DNA of 64,000 nt from Streptomyces fradiae ATCC 10745 = DSM 40063 (GTDB lineage: Bacteria > Actinomycetota > Actinomycetes > Streptomycetales > Streptomycetaceae), in NCBI RefSeq assembly GCF_008704425.1, contig NZ_CP023696.1:5000501-5064500 (forward strand), given 5' to 3'. Every line of letters begins with the position of its first letter. The stretch's first letter is position 1. Below are positions 8,003-15,929 of the stretch, one piece after another. A program made the translations under genes and the position numbers. The notes beneath the pieces were generated by a model. That model was not told the DNA's origin, did no database searches, and saw only the letters and a program-made list of their open reading frames with translations.

Positions 8003-9115
8003 GTGGCCCGTCCAGTTCCCGGAGAACTCACCTTCGTCGCGCCCCGCGGAGCCAAGAAGCCGCCGCGGCACCTCGCCGACCTCACCCCCGCCGAGCGCAG
8101 GGAGGCCGTCGCCGCGCTCGGCGAGAAGCCGTTCCGCGCCAAGCAGCTCTCCCAGCACTACTTCGCGCGGTACGCCCACGACCCCGGCGCGTGGACGGAC
8201 ATCCCCGCCGCCTCCCGCGAGAAGCTCGCCGGGGAGCTGCTGCCGGAGCTGATGACCGTCGTCCGGCACATCTCCTGCGACGGCGACACCACCCGCAAGA
8301 CCCTGTGGCGGCTGCACGACGGGACGCTGGTCGAGTCGGTGCTGATGCGCTACCCCGACCGCGTCACCATGTGCATCTCGTCCCAGGCGGGGTGCGGGAT
8401 GAACTGCCCGTTCTGCGCCACCGGCCAGGCCGGCCTCGACCGGAACCTGTCGACCGCCGAGATCGTGCACCAGATCGTCGACGGCATGCGCGCCCTGCGC
8501 GACGGCGAGGTCCCCGGCGGCCCCGCGCGTCTGTCGAACATCGTGTTCATGGGCATGGGGGAGCCGCTCGCCAACTACAACCGGGTCGTCGGCGCCATCC
8601 GCCGCCTCACCGACCCCGAGCCGGACGGCCTCGGCCTGTCGCAGCGCGGCATCACGGTCTCCACGGTCGGCCTCGTCCCCGCGATGCTCCGCTTCGCCGA
8701 CGAGGGCTTCAAGTGCCGTCTCGCCGTCTCGCTGCACGCCCCGGACGACGAGCTGCGCGACACGCTGGTCCCGGTCAACACGCGCTGGAAGGTCCGCGAG
8801 GTCCTCGACGCGGCGTGGGAGTACGCGGAGAAGTCCGGGCGCCGGGTCTCCATCGAGTACGCGCTGATCCGCGACATCAACGACCAGGCGTGGCGGGGCG
8901 ACCTCCTCGGGCGGCTGCTGAAGGGCAAGAGGGTCCACGTCAACCTGATCCCGCTCAACCCGACGCCGGGCTCCAAGTGGACCGCGTCCCGCCCCGAGGA
9001 CGAGAAGGCGTTCGTCGAGGCCATCGCCGCGCACGGCGTGCCGGTCACCGTCCGCGACACCCGCGGCCAGGAGATCGACGGGGCGTGCGGCCAGCTCGCC
9101 GCCGCCGAGCGCTGA
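8003..9115 (+). CDS. rlmN: Dual-specificity RNA methyltransferase RlmN (radical SAM)
   Basis: 370 residues. RlmN methylates C2 of A2503 in 23S rRNA and A37 of some tRNAs using a radical SAM mechanism. The CxxxCxxC iron-sulfur motif is at residues 131-138 ('CGMNCPFC'). 'FMGMGEPLANY' (SAM binding) is present, and the mechanistic Cys in 'DGACGQL' is near the C terminus. A GTG at 8003 with GAGGAGA upstream fits the family N terminus; the open frame begins earlier at 7937 without homology. It is separated from cdsA by a hairpin, so it may have its own promoter. Confidence 0.95.
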   Translation: MARPVPGELTFVAPRGAKKPPRHLADLTPAERREAVAALGEKPFRAKQLSQHYFARYAHDPGAWTDIPAASREKLAGELLPELMTVVRHISCDGDTTRKTLWRLHDGTLVESVLMRYPDRVTMCISSQAGCGMNCPFCATGQAGLDRNLSTAEIVHQIVDGMRALRDGEVPGGPARLSNIVFMGMGEPLANYNRVVGAIRRLTDPEPDGLGLSQRGITVSTVGLVPAMLRFADEGFKCRLAVSLHAPDDELRDTLVPVNTRWKVREVLDAAWEYAEKSGRRVSIEYALIRDINDQAWRGDLLGRLLKGKRVHVNLIPLNPTPGSKWTASRPEDEKAFVEAIAAHGVPVTVRDTRGQEIDGACGQLAAAER

Positions 9116-9174
9116 CGCCGGCGGCCCCGGCCGGAAGCGCCCGATGTAGGCTGAGCTCGAACACGTTCACATTC

Positions 9175-9262
9175 CGACAGGGGAGCGCCACAGCGCTGAG
9201 AGTGCGGTGAGTCCGAGGCCGCAGACCCTCTGAACCTCGCCCAGGTCATTCTGGGTAGGGAG
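9175..9262 (+). promoter_or_regulatory. TPP (THI-box) riboswitch
   Basis: The conserved thi-box strings are present in order: 'GGGGAGC', 'CGCTGAGAGTGCGG', 'CCGCAGACCCTCTGAACCT' and the closing 'GGTCATTCTGGGTAGGGAG'. This is a thiamine pyrophosphate aptamer. A TAGGCT box at 9147-9152 could be the -10 element. The expression platform is the hairpin at 9288-9317, ahead of a thiamine ABC importer. Confidence 0.96.
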
Positions 9263-9287
9263 TTCGGTCTTCACTCGAGCTGTTGCG

Positions 9288-9317
9288 CCCTGCCCGCCGC
9301 GCCCGCGGCGGGCAGGG
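9288..9317 (+). terminator. Riboswitch expression-platform terminator
   Basis: Perfect 14-bp inverted repeat, 9288-9301 with 9304-9317, followed by 'CCGCGTCTCTTCC'. It lies between the TPP aptamer and the thiB ribosome site at 9342-9347. Premature termination when TPP is bound is the likely control, although no anti-terminator pairing was worked out. Confidence 0.7.
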
Positions 9318-9353
9318 CCGCGTCTCTTCCTGGTCACACCCAGGAGGACATCG

Positions 9354-10451
9354 GTGGGCACCACCAAGAAGATCACCGCGGGCGCGGTCGCCGCGGCCCT
9401 GGGCGCCGTGACGCTCACGGCGTGCGGGGGCGAAGGCGGCGGGTCCGGCGAGAAGCCGGGCGGCGCCGGGTCCAAGACCGTGACGCTCGTCAGCCACGAC
9501 TCCTTCGCCGCCTCCGACGCCGTACTGAAGGAGTTCACCGCGCGGACCGGCTACACGGTCAAGGTCCTCAAGAGCGGGGACGCCGTCGAGGCGGTCAACA
9601 AGGCCGTCCTCACCAAGGGCGCCCCGCAGGGCGACGTCTTCTTCGGCGTCGACAACACCACCCTCTCCCGCGCCCTCGGCAACGACGTCTTCGAGCCGTA
9701 CGAGGCGAAGGGCCTCGACCGGGTCGACCCCGCCGTCCGGCTCGACGGGGACGGGCACCGCGTGACGCCGGTCGACTACGGCGACATCTGCGTCAACTAC
9801 GACAAGCGGTACTTCGCCGACCGGAAGCTCGCCCCTCCGGCGACCTTCGACGACCTGGCGAAGCCCGCCTACAAGGACCTCCTCGTCGTGGAGAACCCGG
9901 AGCGGTCCACGCCCGGCCTCGGGTTCCTGCTGGGCACCGCCGCCGCGTACGGCGACACGGGCTGGCAGGACTACTGGAAGAAGCTGAAGGCGAACGGCGT
10001 CAAGGTCGTCGACAGCTGGGAGATCGCCTACAACCAGGAGTTCTCCGGCTCGGCGGGCGGCAGGAAGGCCGGTGCGGACCGGCCGCTGGTCGTCTCGTAC
10101 GCCTCCAGCCCGCCCGTCGAGGTCCTCTACGGCGACCCGAAGCCCGCCGAGGCGCCCACCGGGGTGTCCACCGGCACCTGCTTCCGGCAGATCGAGTTCG
10201 CCGGGCTGCTGAAGGGCGCGGCGAACCGGGAGGGCGGCAAGGCCCTGATCGACTTCATGATCGGGAAGACCTTCCAGGAGGACGTGCCGCTCACCATGTT
10301 CGTGCACCCGGTGGCGAAGGACGCCGCGCTGCCCGAGCTGTTCACGAAGCACGGGGTGGTCATCGACAAGCCGCTGACCCTGGCCCCTGACAAGATCGCC
10401 CAGAACCGCGACCCGTGGGTCCAGGCGTGGTCCTCGCTCGTCCTGAAGTAG
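9354..10451 (+). CDS. thiB: Thiamine ABC transporter, substrate-binding lipoprotein
   Basis: 365 residues. Signal peptide with a lipobox 'LTAC', modified Cys at residue 24, then a Gly-rich linker and a type-2 periplasmic-binding fold ('SHDSFAASDAVLKEF', 'GAPQGDVFFGVDNT', 'PVDYGDICVNYDK') like ThiB/TbpA. It should capture thiamine or its phosphates outside the membrane. GTG start at 9354 with AGGAGG six bases upstream. The TPP riboswitch directly upstream and the following permease and ATPase genes make the substrate assignment strong. Confidence 0.93.
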   Translation: MGTTKKITAGAVAAALGAVTLTACGGEGGGSGEKPGGAGSKTVTLVSHDSFAASDAVLKEFTARTGYTVKVLKSGDAVEAVNKAVLTKGAPQGDVFFGVDNTTLSRALGNDVFEPYEAKGLDRVDPAVRLDGDGHRVTPVDYGDICVNYDKRYFADRKLAPPATFDDLAKPAYKDLLVVENPERSTPGLGFLLGTAAAYGDTGWQDYWKKLKANGVKVVDSWEIAYNQEFSGSAGGRKAGADRPLVVSYASSPPVEVLYGDPKPAEAPTGVSTGTCFRQIEFAGLLKGAANREGGKALIDFMIGKTFQEDVPLTMFVHPVAKDAALPELFTKHGVVIDKPLTLAPDKIAQNRDPWVQAWSSLVLK

Positions 10452-12139
10452 ACGCCCGCCCCGCGAAGGACGCCGCGGCCCGCGCCGCCCGCTCGGCGCG
10501 GGTCCGGGGCGGCGCCGTGCGCGGGGCGCTCGCCGCGCTGCCCGCCGCCTTCTTCGCGCTGTTCTTCGCCTACCCGGTCGCCACCATCGTCGGGCGGGGC
10601 CTCAAGGGCGACGAGGGCTGGCGCCTCGGACGGCTCGGCGAGGTGCTGACCCGGCCGGACATCCTGGACGTGCTGTGGTTCACCACCTGGCAGGCGCTCG
10701 CGTCGACGGCGCTCACCCTGCTGGTGGCGCTGCCCGGCGCGTACGTCCTCGCCCGCTTCGACTTCCCCGGCAGGCGGGTGCTGCGGGCCGTGGTCACGGT
10801 GCCGTTCGTGCTGCCGACCGTCGTCGTCGGCACCGCCTTCCTGGCGCTCCTCGGGCGGGGCGGGCTCCTCGACGAGGCGTGGGGCGTCCGCCTCGACACG
10901 ACGGTGTGGGCGATCCTCCTCGCCCACGTCTTCTTCAACTACGCCGTCGTCGTGCGGACCGTCGGCGGGCTGTGGGCGCAGCTCGACCCCCGGCAGGAGG
11001 AGGCCGCGCGGGTGCTCGGCGCGTCCCGCCTCGCCGCCTGGCGCCGGGTCACGCTGCCCGCGCTCGGCCCGGCGGTGGCCGCCGCCGCGCTCATGGTGTT
11101 CCTCTTCACGTACACCTCCTTCGGTGTCGTCGTGATCCTCGGCGGGCCCGCCTACCGCACGCTGGAGGCGGAGGTCTACCGGCAGACCGCCCAGCTCCTG
11201 GACCTGCCGACGGCCGCCGTGCTCACGCTGGTGCAGTTCGCCGCCGTCGGCTGCGTGCTGGCCCTGCACGCGTGGACGGTGCGGCGCCGGGAGAGCGCGC
11301 TGCGGCTGGTCGACCCGGCGGGCACGGCGCGCCGGCCGCGCGGGGCGGGGCAGTGGGCGCTGCTCGGCGGGGTGCTCGCCTCCGTCGCCCTGCTGCTGAT
11401 GCTGCCGCTCGGGGTGCTCGTGGCCCGCTCCCTGGACGCCTCCGGCGGCCTCGGCTACTACCGGGCGCTGCGGTCGGTGGAGGCGAGCGGCGGTACGTTC
11501 ACCGTCCCGCCGCTCCAGGCCGTGTGGAACTCCCTGCAGTTCGCGTGCGCCGCGACGGCCGTCGCCGTCGTGGTGGGCGGGCTCGCGGCGGCGGCGCTCA
11601 CCCGGCGCGCGGGCCGGCTGGTGCGGGGCCTCGACGCGCTGCTGATGCTGCCGCTCGGTGTGTCCGCGGTCACGGTCGGCTTCGGTTTCCTGATCGCGCT
11701 GGACGAGCCGCCGCTGGACCTGCGCTCCTCGTGGTTCCTGGTGCCGCTGGCGCAGGCGCTGGTGGGGGTGCCCTTCGTCGTGCGGACGATGCTGCCGGTG
11801 CTGCGGGCGGTGGACGCGCGGCTGCGGGAGGCGGCGGCCGTGCTGGGGGCGTCGCCGCTGCGGGCGTGGCGGGAGGTGGACCTGCCGATGGTGCGGCGGG
11901 CGCTGCTGGTCGCCGCCGGGTTCGCGTTCGCCGTGTCGCTCGGCGAGTTCGGCGCCACGGTGTTCATCGCCCGCGCCGACCACCCGACGCTGCCGGTGGC
12001 CGTGGCGCGGCTGCTCGGCCGGCCCGGTGAGCTGAACTACGGGCAGGCCATGGCGCTGTCCACGATCCTGATGGTGGTCTGCGCGGTCGCGCTACTGCTG
12101 CTCGAACGCGTCCGCGTGGACGGCAAGGGGGAGTTCTGA
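10415..12139 (+). CDS. thiP: Thiamine ABC transporter, fused double permease
   Basis: Up to 574 residues with about 12 membrane segments in two BPD-type permease halves. Each half has an EAA loop that docks on the ATPase: 'EEAARVLGASRLAAWRRV' and 'REAAAVLGASPLRAWREV'. The fusion of two halves is the same as in E. coli ThiP. The start is uncertain: GTGs at 10415, 10427 and 10517 are in frame and none has a clear ribosome site. The first two overlap the end of thiB, suggesting translational coupling. thiQ follows after two bases. Confidence 0.92.
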   Translation: MGPGVVLARPEVDARPAKDAAARAARSARVRGGAVRGALAALPAAFFALFFAYPVATIVGRGLKGDEGWRLGRLGEVLTRPDILDVLWFTTWQALASTALTLLVALPGAYVLARFDFPGRRVLRAVVTVPFVLPTVVVGTAFLALLGRGGLLDEAWGVRLDTTVWAILLAHVFFNYAVVVRTVGGLWAQLDPRQEEAARVLGASRLAAWRRVTLPALGPAVAAAALMVFLFTYTSFGVVVILGGPAYRTLEAEVYRQTAQLLDLPTAAVLTLVQFAAVGCVLALHAWTVRRRESALRLVDPAGTARRPRGAGQWALLGGVLASVALLLMLPLGVLVARSLDASGGLGYYRALRSVEASGGTFTVPPLQAVWNSLQFACAATAVAVVVGGLAAAALTRRAGRLVRGLDALLMLPLGVSAVTVGFGFLIALDEPPLDLRSSWFLVPLAQALVGVPFVVRTMLPVLRAVDARLREAAAVLGASPLRAWREVDLPMVRRALLVAAGFAFAVSLGEFGATVFIARADHPTLPVAVARLLGRPGELNYGQAMALSTILMVVCAVALLLLERVRVDGKGEF

Positions 12140-12141
12140 CG

Positions 12142-13167
12142 ATGCTGCTGCGGCTGGACGGCGTCACCGTGCGCTTCGGCACCCGCACCGCGCTGGACGC
12201 GGTGGACCTGGAGGTCGCCGAGCACGAGATCGTGTGCGTGCTCGGCCCGAGCGGCAGCGGCAAGTCGACGCTGCTGCGGGTCGTCGCGGGGCTGCAGCCC
12301 GCCGACGCGGGCCGGGTCCTGCTGGCCGGGGCCGACCAGGCGGGGGTGCCGGTGCACCGGCGCGGGGTCGGGCTGATGTTCCAGGACCACCAGCTGTTCC
12401 CGCAGGCCGACGTGGCGGGGAACATCGCGTTCGGGTTGCGGATGCGCCGGGTGCCGCGCGCCGAGCGGGAGGCGCGGGTCGCCGAGCTGCTGGACCTGGT
12501 GGGCCTGCCGGGCGCGGGGCGCCGCCCGGTCGCCGCGCTGTCCGGCGGCGAGCAGCAGCGCGTGGCGCTGGCCCGCGCGCTCGCCCCGGGCCCGCGGCTG
12601 CTGATGCTGGACGAGCCGCTCGGCCAGCTCGACCGGGGGCTGCGGGAGCGGCTGGTCACGGAGCTGCGCGGGCTGTTCGGGCGGCTCGGCACGACCGTGC
12701 TGGCCGTCACCCACGACCAGGCCGAGGCGTTCGCGCTGGCCGACCGGGTGGTCGTCATGCGAGAGGGGCGCGTCGCCCAGGCGGGCACGCCGCTGGAGGT
12801 GTGGCAGCGGCCCGCGTCCGAGTTCGTGGCGCGCTTCCTGGGCTTCGACAACGTGGTCGCCGCGACCGTGAGCGGTGACGCCGCCGACACCGTGTGGGGC
12901 AAGGTGCCCGTCCCGCCCGGCACCCCGCAGGGCGCCGCCCGGCTGCTGGTGCGGCCCGCGGGCGTACGGCTGGGGGACGCGGCGGAGGGGCTGCGGTGCA
13001 CGGTCGAGGGGCGTACGTTCCGGGGCCACCACGTGGCGGTCCTGCTGCGGCCCGCCGACGCGGACGCGCCGGTGCTGGAGGCCGAGTGCGCCCTGCGGGA
13101 CGCCCCGGAGCCGGGGGCGACGGTCGGGGCCGTGTTCAGTCCGGACGAGGTCGTCGTCCTGGGCTGA
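12142..13167 (+). CDS. thiQ: Thiamine ABC transporter ATPase
   Basis: 341 residues. ABC ATPase with Walker A 'GPSGSGKST' (35-43), Q-loop 'FQDHQLF', signature 'LSGGEQQRVALARAL', Walker B 'LLMLDEPLGQL' and H-loop 'VTHDQAEAFAL'. A C-terminal extension of ~110 residues resembles the TOBE regulatory domain of the maltose/spermidine importer group. It powers ThiBP import and lies in the same riboswitch-controlled operon. Confidence 0.94.
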   Translation: MLLRLDGVTVRFGTRTALDAVDLEVAEHEIVCVLGPSGSGKSTLLRVVAGLQPADAGRVLLAGADQAGVPVHRRGVGLMFQDHQLFPQADVAGNIAFGLRMRRVPRAEREARVAELLDLVGLPGAGRRPVAALSGGEQQRVALARALAPGPRLLMLDEPLGQLDRGLRERLVTELRGLFGRLGTTVLAVTHDQAEAFALADRVVVMREGRVAQAGTPLEVWQRPASEFVARFLGFDNVVAATVSGDAADTVWGKVPVPPGTPQGAARLLVRPAGVRLGDAAEGLRCTVEGRTFRGHHVAVLLRPADADAPVLEAECALRDAPEPGATVGAVFSPDEVVVLG

Positions 13168-13178
13168 CGGCGGGCCCC

Positions 13179-13220
13179 TCTCACCGGCGCCCGCCCGCTT
13201 CTCACCGGCGCCCGCCCGCT
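13179..13220. repeat. Perfect tandem duplication of 21 bp
   Basis: 13179-13199 and 13200-13220 are identical. It lies in the 239-bp gap after thiQ, which is otherwise GC-rich with no visible gene. Confidence 0.9.
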
Positions 13221-13406
13221 GACGGCGGATGGCCCACGCCGGCGCCCTCCCGCCCGACGGCCGGCCGCCGACCACCGGCGGCCCTCCCGTACGCCCACGG
13301 CCCGGCCGTACCGCCATCCGGGCGCCCACCGCGCCCGCCGGGGCGGCGGGGGCCGGGAGCGCGGTACGGATGGGGCGGGGGAACCGTGCGCACATCGGAG
13401 GCACCC

Positions 13407-13763
13407 GTGGCCCGCCATGTCCTGATCATCGCCAACGACCCGCCCTACGGCACCGAGCGCTCCTGGAACGCCGTCCGCCTGGCCGGCTCCCTCGCCCGGC
13501 GGCCGGACGCCGAGGTCCGCGTCTTCCTGCTCGGCGACGCCGTCGGCTGCGCGGTGCGGGGGCAGGAGGTGCCCGAGGGCCACTACCGCCTGGACCGGAT
13601 GCTCGCGGCCGCCGCCCGGCACGGCGCCGTGACGGGCTGCTGCGGGACCTGCGTGGACGCCCGGGGGCTCACCGGGGCGCAGCTCGTCGAGGGAGCCCGT
13701 CGCTCCACCCTCGACGAGCTCACCGACTGGACCCTGTGGGCCGACCGGGTCATCACCTTCTGA
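13407..13763 (+). CDS. DsrE-family (YchN-like) small protein
   Basis: 118 residues. The alpha/beta fold starts 'RHVLIIANDPPYGTERSWNAVRLAGSL', split here as a DsrE N terminus. A cysteine cluster 'GCCGTCVDARGL' corresponds to the redox/sulfur-binding loop of DsrE-like proteins. Members bind or transfer sulfur or act in oligomeric signalling; the role here is unknown. The GTG at 13407 has GGAGG five bases upstream. The gene is alone on the plus strand and convergent with the ABC exporter genes. Confidence 0.85.
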   Translation: MARHVLIIANDPPYGTERSWNAVRLAGSLARRPDAEVRVFLLGDAVGCAVRGQEVPEGHYRLDRMLAAAARHGAVTGCCGTCVDARGLTGAQLVEGARRSTLDELTDWTLWADRVITF

Positions 13764-13789
13764 CCCGGCCGGCACCGGCCCAGCGCGCC

Positions 13790-15013
13790 TCAGCCCCGCA
13801 GCGGCAGGGCCGTCAGGGTGGCCGCCAGCCAGGTCAGCGGGGCGAAGGCCGCCAGCAGCGCCCCCGCGCGCAGCAGCGCGGCCGAGCGCAGCAGCCCCGC
13901 CGGGGCGCCGATCCGGAGCAGCGCGGACGTCGTACCGGCCCGCAGCTGCCGGGTCTCCACGGCGGCGACGAGCACGGCCGCCACCGAGCAGGCCAGGACG
14001 ACCGTCGCGCCGAGCCCGGACAGCGGGCCGAACGGGCGCGCGTCGGTCGCGGCGTACAGGCTGCTCGCCGTGAGCCCCGCCGCCAGGACCGCGCAGAGCA
14101 CGCCGAGCGGCCGGCCCAGGCGGCGGGCCTCGGCCATCAGCGTCCGCCCCGCCAGCAGCCGGGCCGCGCCCGGCCGGTACGCCTGGAGGAGCCGCCCGCA
14201 CAGGTGGGTGAGGCCGGGTCCGGTCACGACCAGGCCCAGCGCGAGGAGCGCCCAGCCCGCCAGCACGGGGGCGGGGCTGCCGGGCACGCCCCCCGGCAGG
14301 GGCAGGGCGCCGCCGGTGTCCCGCGCCCCGTGCATCCCCAGCGCGAGGCCCGCCGCCATCAGGGCGACGCCCCACGGCAGCCCGGTCGGCGCGGGCGCCG
14401 GGGCGAACGGGCCGCGCGCCGCGGCGGTCGCGGGCGCCGTCCCGCCGGTGTCCGGCGCGGCCCCGGTCCCGGCGGCCCGCCCACCGCCGCCCGCACGGCG
14501 CCGCCCGGCGGGCCGCAGGGCCAGCGCGACGGCGGCCGACGCGGCGGCGGGCACGAGCGCCAGCAGCGTCAGCGCCGCCGGCAGGGGCAGCGGCCGCCCG
14601 GCGCCCAGCGGTTCGGCCGCGGCGCCGCCGAAGGGCAGCCCGGCCAGGTCGCCGCGCAGGTACAGGAAGACCAGGAGGGCCAGCGCCGAGCCGAGCGTGC
14701 AGGCGACGGCGGTGGACGCGGCGGCGAGGGCGGTGAGCCGGACGGGACCGAGCCCGAGGGCACAGAGGCCGGGCCGGGGCCGGGTGGCCGGGTCCGTACG
14801 GGCGACGGCGACGGCCAGGTGCGCACAGGCGGCGAGCGGCGGCGCGCACCAGGCGAGCCGCAGCGCGGAGGCGTACGGCCGGTCGGGGTGGGCCACGGCG
14901 TAGCCGAGGACGCACAGCAGCAGGAGGCCCGCCCCGGCCGCGGCGGCGGCCACGAGCAGCCGCCGTACCAGCAGGAAGGGGTGGGCGCCGCGGGTCAGAC
15001 GGAGAGCGAGCAC
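13790..15013 (-). CDS. ABC exporter permease, FtsX/MacB-like
   Basis: 407 residues, very rich in Ala, Leu and Gly, with about 8-10 membrane segments and a long periplasm- or cytosol-facing loop in the middle. The C-terminal segment 'GAPAGLLRSAALLRAGALLAAFAPLTW' resembles the FtsX-like permease end. The start is GTG at 15013, overlapping the ATPase gene by 19 bases, so the two subunits are co-translated. The cargo is unknown; such pairs often export peptides or lipids or give antibiotic tolerance. Confidence 0.8.
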   Translation of the reverse strand: MLALRLTRGAHPFLLVRRLLVAAAAAGAGLLLLCVLGYAVAHPDRPYASALRLAWCAPPLAACAHLAVAVARTDPATRPRPGLCALGLGPVRLTALAAASTAVACTLGSALALLVFLYLRGDLAGLPFGGAAAEPLGAGRPLPLPAALTLLALVPAAASAAVALALRPAGRRRAGGGGRAAGTGAAPDTGGTAPATAAARGPFAPAPAPTGLPWGVALMAAGLALGMHGARDTGGALPLPGGVPGSPAPVLAGWALLALGLVVTGPGLTHLCGRLLQAYRPGAARLLAGRTLMAEARRLGRPLGVLCAVLAAGLTASSLYAATDARPFGPLSGLGATVVLACSVAAVLVAAVETRQLRAGTTSALLRIGAPAGLLRSAALLRAGALLAAFAPLTWLAATLTALPLRG

Positions 15014-15723
15014 GTGTCCCGCCCCTCCGGCTCGGTGGCCGTCACGGAGGTGACGCGCCGTCCGTCGAGCAGGGCGACGGTGCGGTCGGCGAGGGCGGCG
15101 ACCTCCGCGTCGTGGGTGGCGAGGACGACGGTGAGGCGGTGGGAGCGGGCCGCGCTGGTGAGGGTGCGCAGCACCTGCCGCCCGTCGGCCGTGTGGAGGG
15201 CGGCGGTCGGCTCGTCGGCGAAGAGGACGGCGGGCTGCGCGGCCAGCGCGCGGGCGACGGCGACCCGCTGCCGCTGGGCCTGGAGGAGGGCGCGCGGCCG
15301 GCGCCCGGCGCAGGCGCCGATGTCGAGGCGCTCCAGCCATTCCAGGGCGGCGGCCTTGGCGGCGCGGTGCGGCGTGCCGCGCAGCAGCAGCGGCAGGGCG
15401 GCGTTCTCCCACGCGGTCAGCTCGGGTACGAGGGAGGGCCCGGGGTCGATCCAGGCGAAGCGGTCCCGGCGGAGCCGTTCGCGCGCGGGGCCGCTCATGG
15501 TGTGGACGGGGGCGCTGTTGAACCAGACCTCGCCCTCGTCGGGGACGGTCTGGCCGGACAGGCAGCGCAGCAGTGTCGTTTTTCCACTGCCGCGAGGACC
15601 CTGGACGGCGAGGATCTCGCCGTCGCGGACGCCGAGCGAGACGCCCAGGAGTGCGGGGGAGCCGTCGTGCGTGTGGTGCAGGGAACGCGCCCACAGCACG
15701 TCGTTGTCGGGCGGGGCCACCAT
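14995..15723 (-). CDS. ABC transporter ATPase with degenerate signature
   Basis: 242 residues. Walker A 'GPRGSGKTT' and Walker B 'AVLFADEPTAAL' with H-loop 'LATHDAEV' are intact, and the overall form is that of MacB/LolD exporters. The C-loop that normally reads LSGGQ is 'LLQAQRQRVAVARAL', lacking both glycines. Start ATG at 15723 is chosen because AGGGG lies nine bases upstream; an ATG at 15732 has the same string too close. The partner permease follows with overlapping codons. Confidence 0.87.
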   Translation of the reverse strand: MVAPPDNDVLWARSLHHTHDGSPALLGVSLGVRDGEILAVQGPRGSGKTTLLRCLSGQTVPDEGEVWFNSAPVHTMSGPARERLRRDRFAWIDPGPSLVPELTAWENAALPLLLRGTPHRAAKAAALEWLERLDIGACAGRRPRALLQAQRQRVAVARALAAQPAVLFADEPTAALHTADGRQVLRTLTSAARSHRLTVVLATHDAEVAALADRTVALLDGRRVTSVTATEPEGRDTCSLSV

Positions 15724-15833
15724 GTTCCTCATCCCCTCGGATCAGCTCGGAGCCTACGGACGCCCCCCCGAACCGGTCGGAACATAACACGCGGGTCGCC
15801 GGGCCCCCACGGGATGGCGCCGGAACGGGAAAC

Positions 15834-15879
15834 GGCCGCGGCCCGGATGCACCCGCGTGGGTGAATCCGGGCCGCGGCC
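15834..15879. terminator. Strong terminator after the class III aminotransferase
   Basis: Perfect 15-bp outer stem, 15834-15848 with 15865-15879, and an inner 5-bp stem CACCC/GGGTG. It lies 50 bases past the aminotransferase stop on the minus strand and upstream of the ABC exporter genes. The loop reads CACCCGCGTGGGTG. Confidence 0.85.
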
Positions 15880-15929
15880 GGCCGACGTCCGGCTCCGATC
15901 GGCCAGGGCGGGGGCGATCGGAGGACCGG

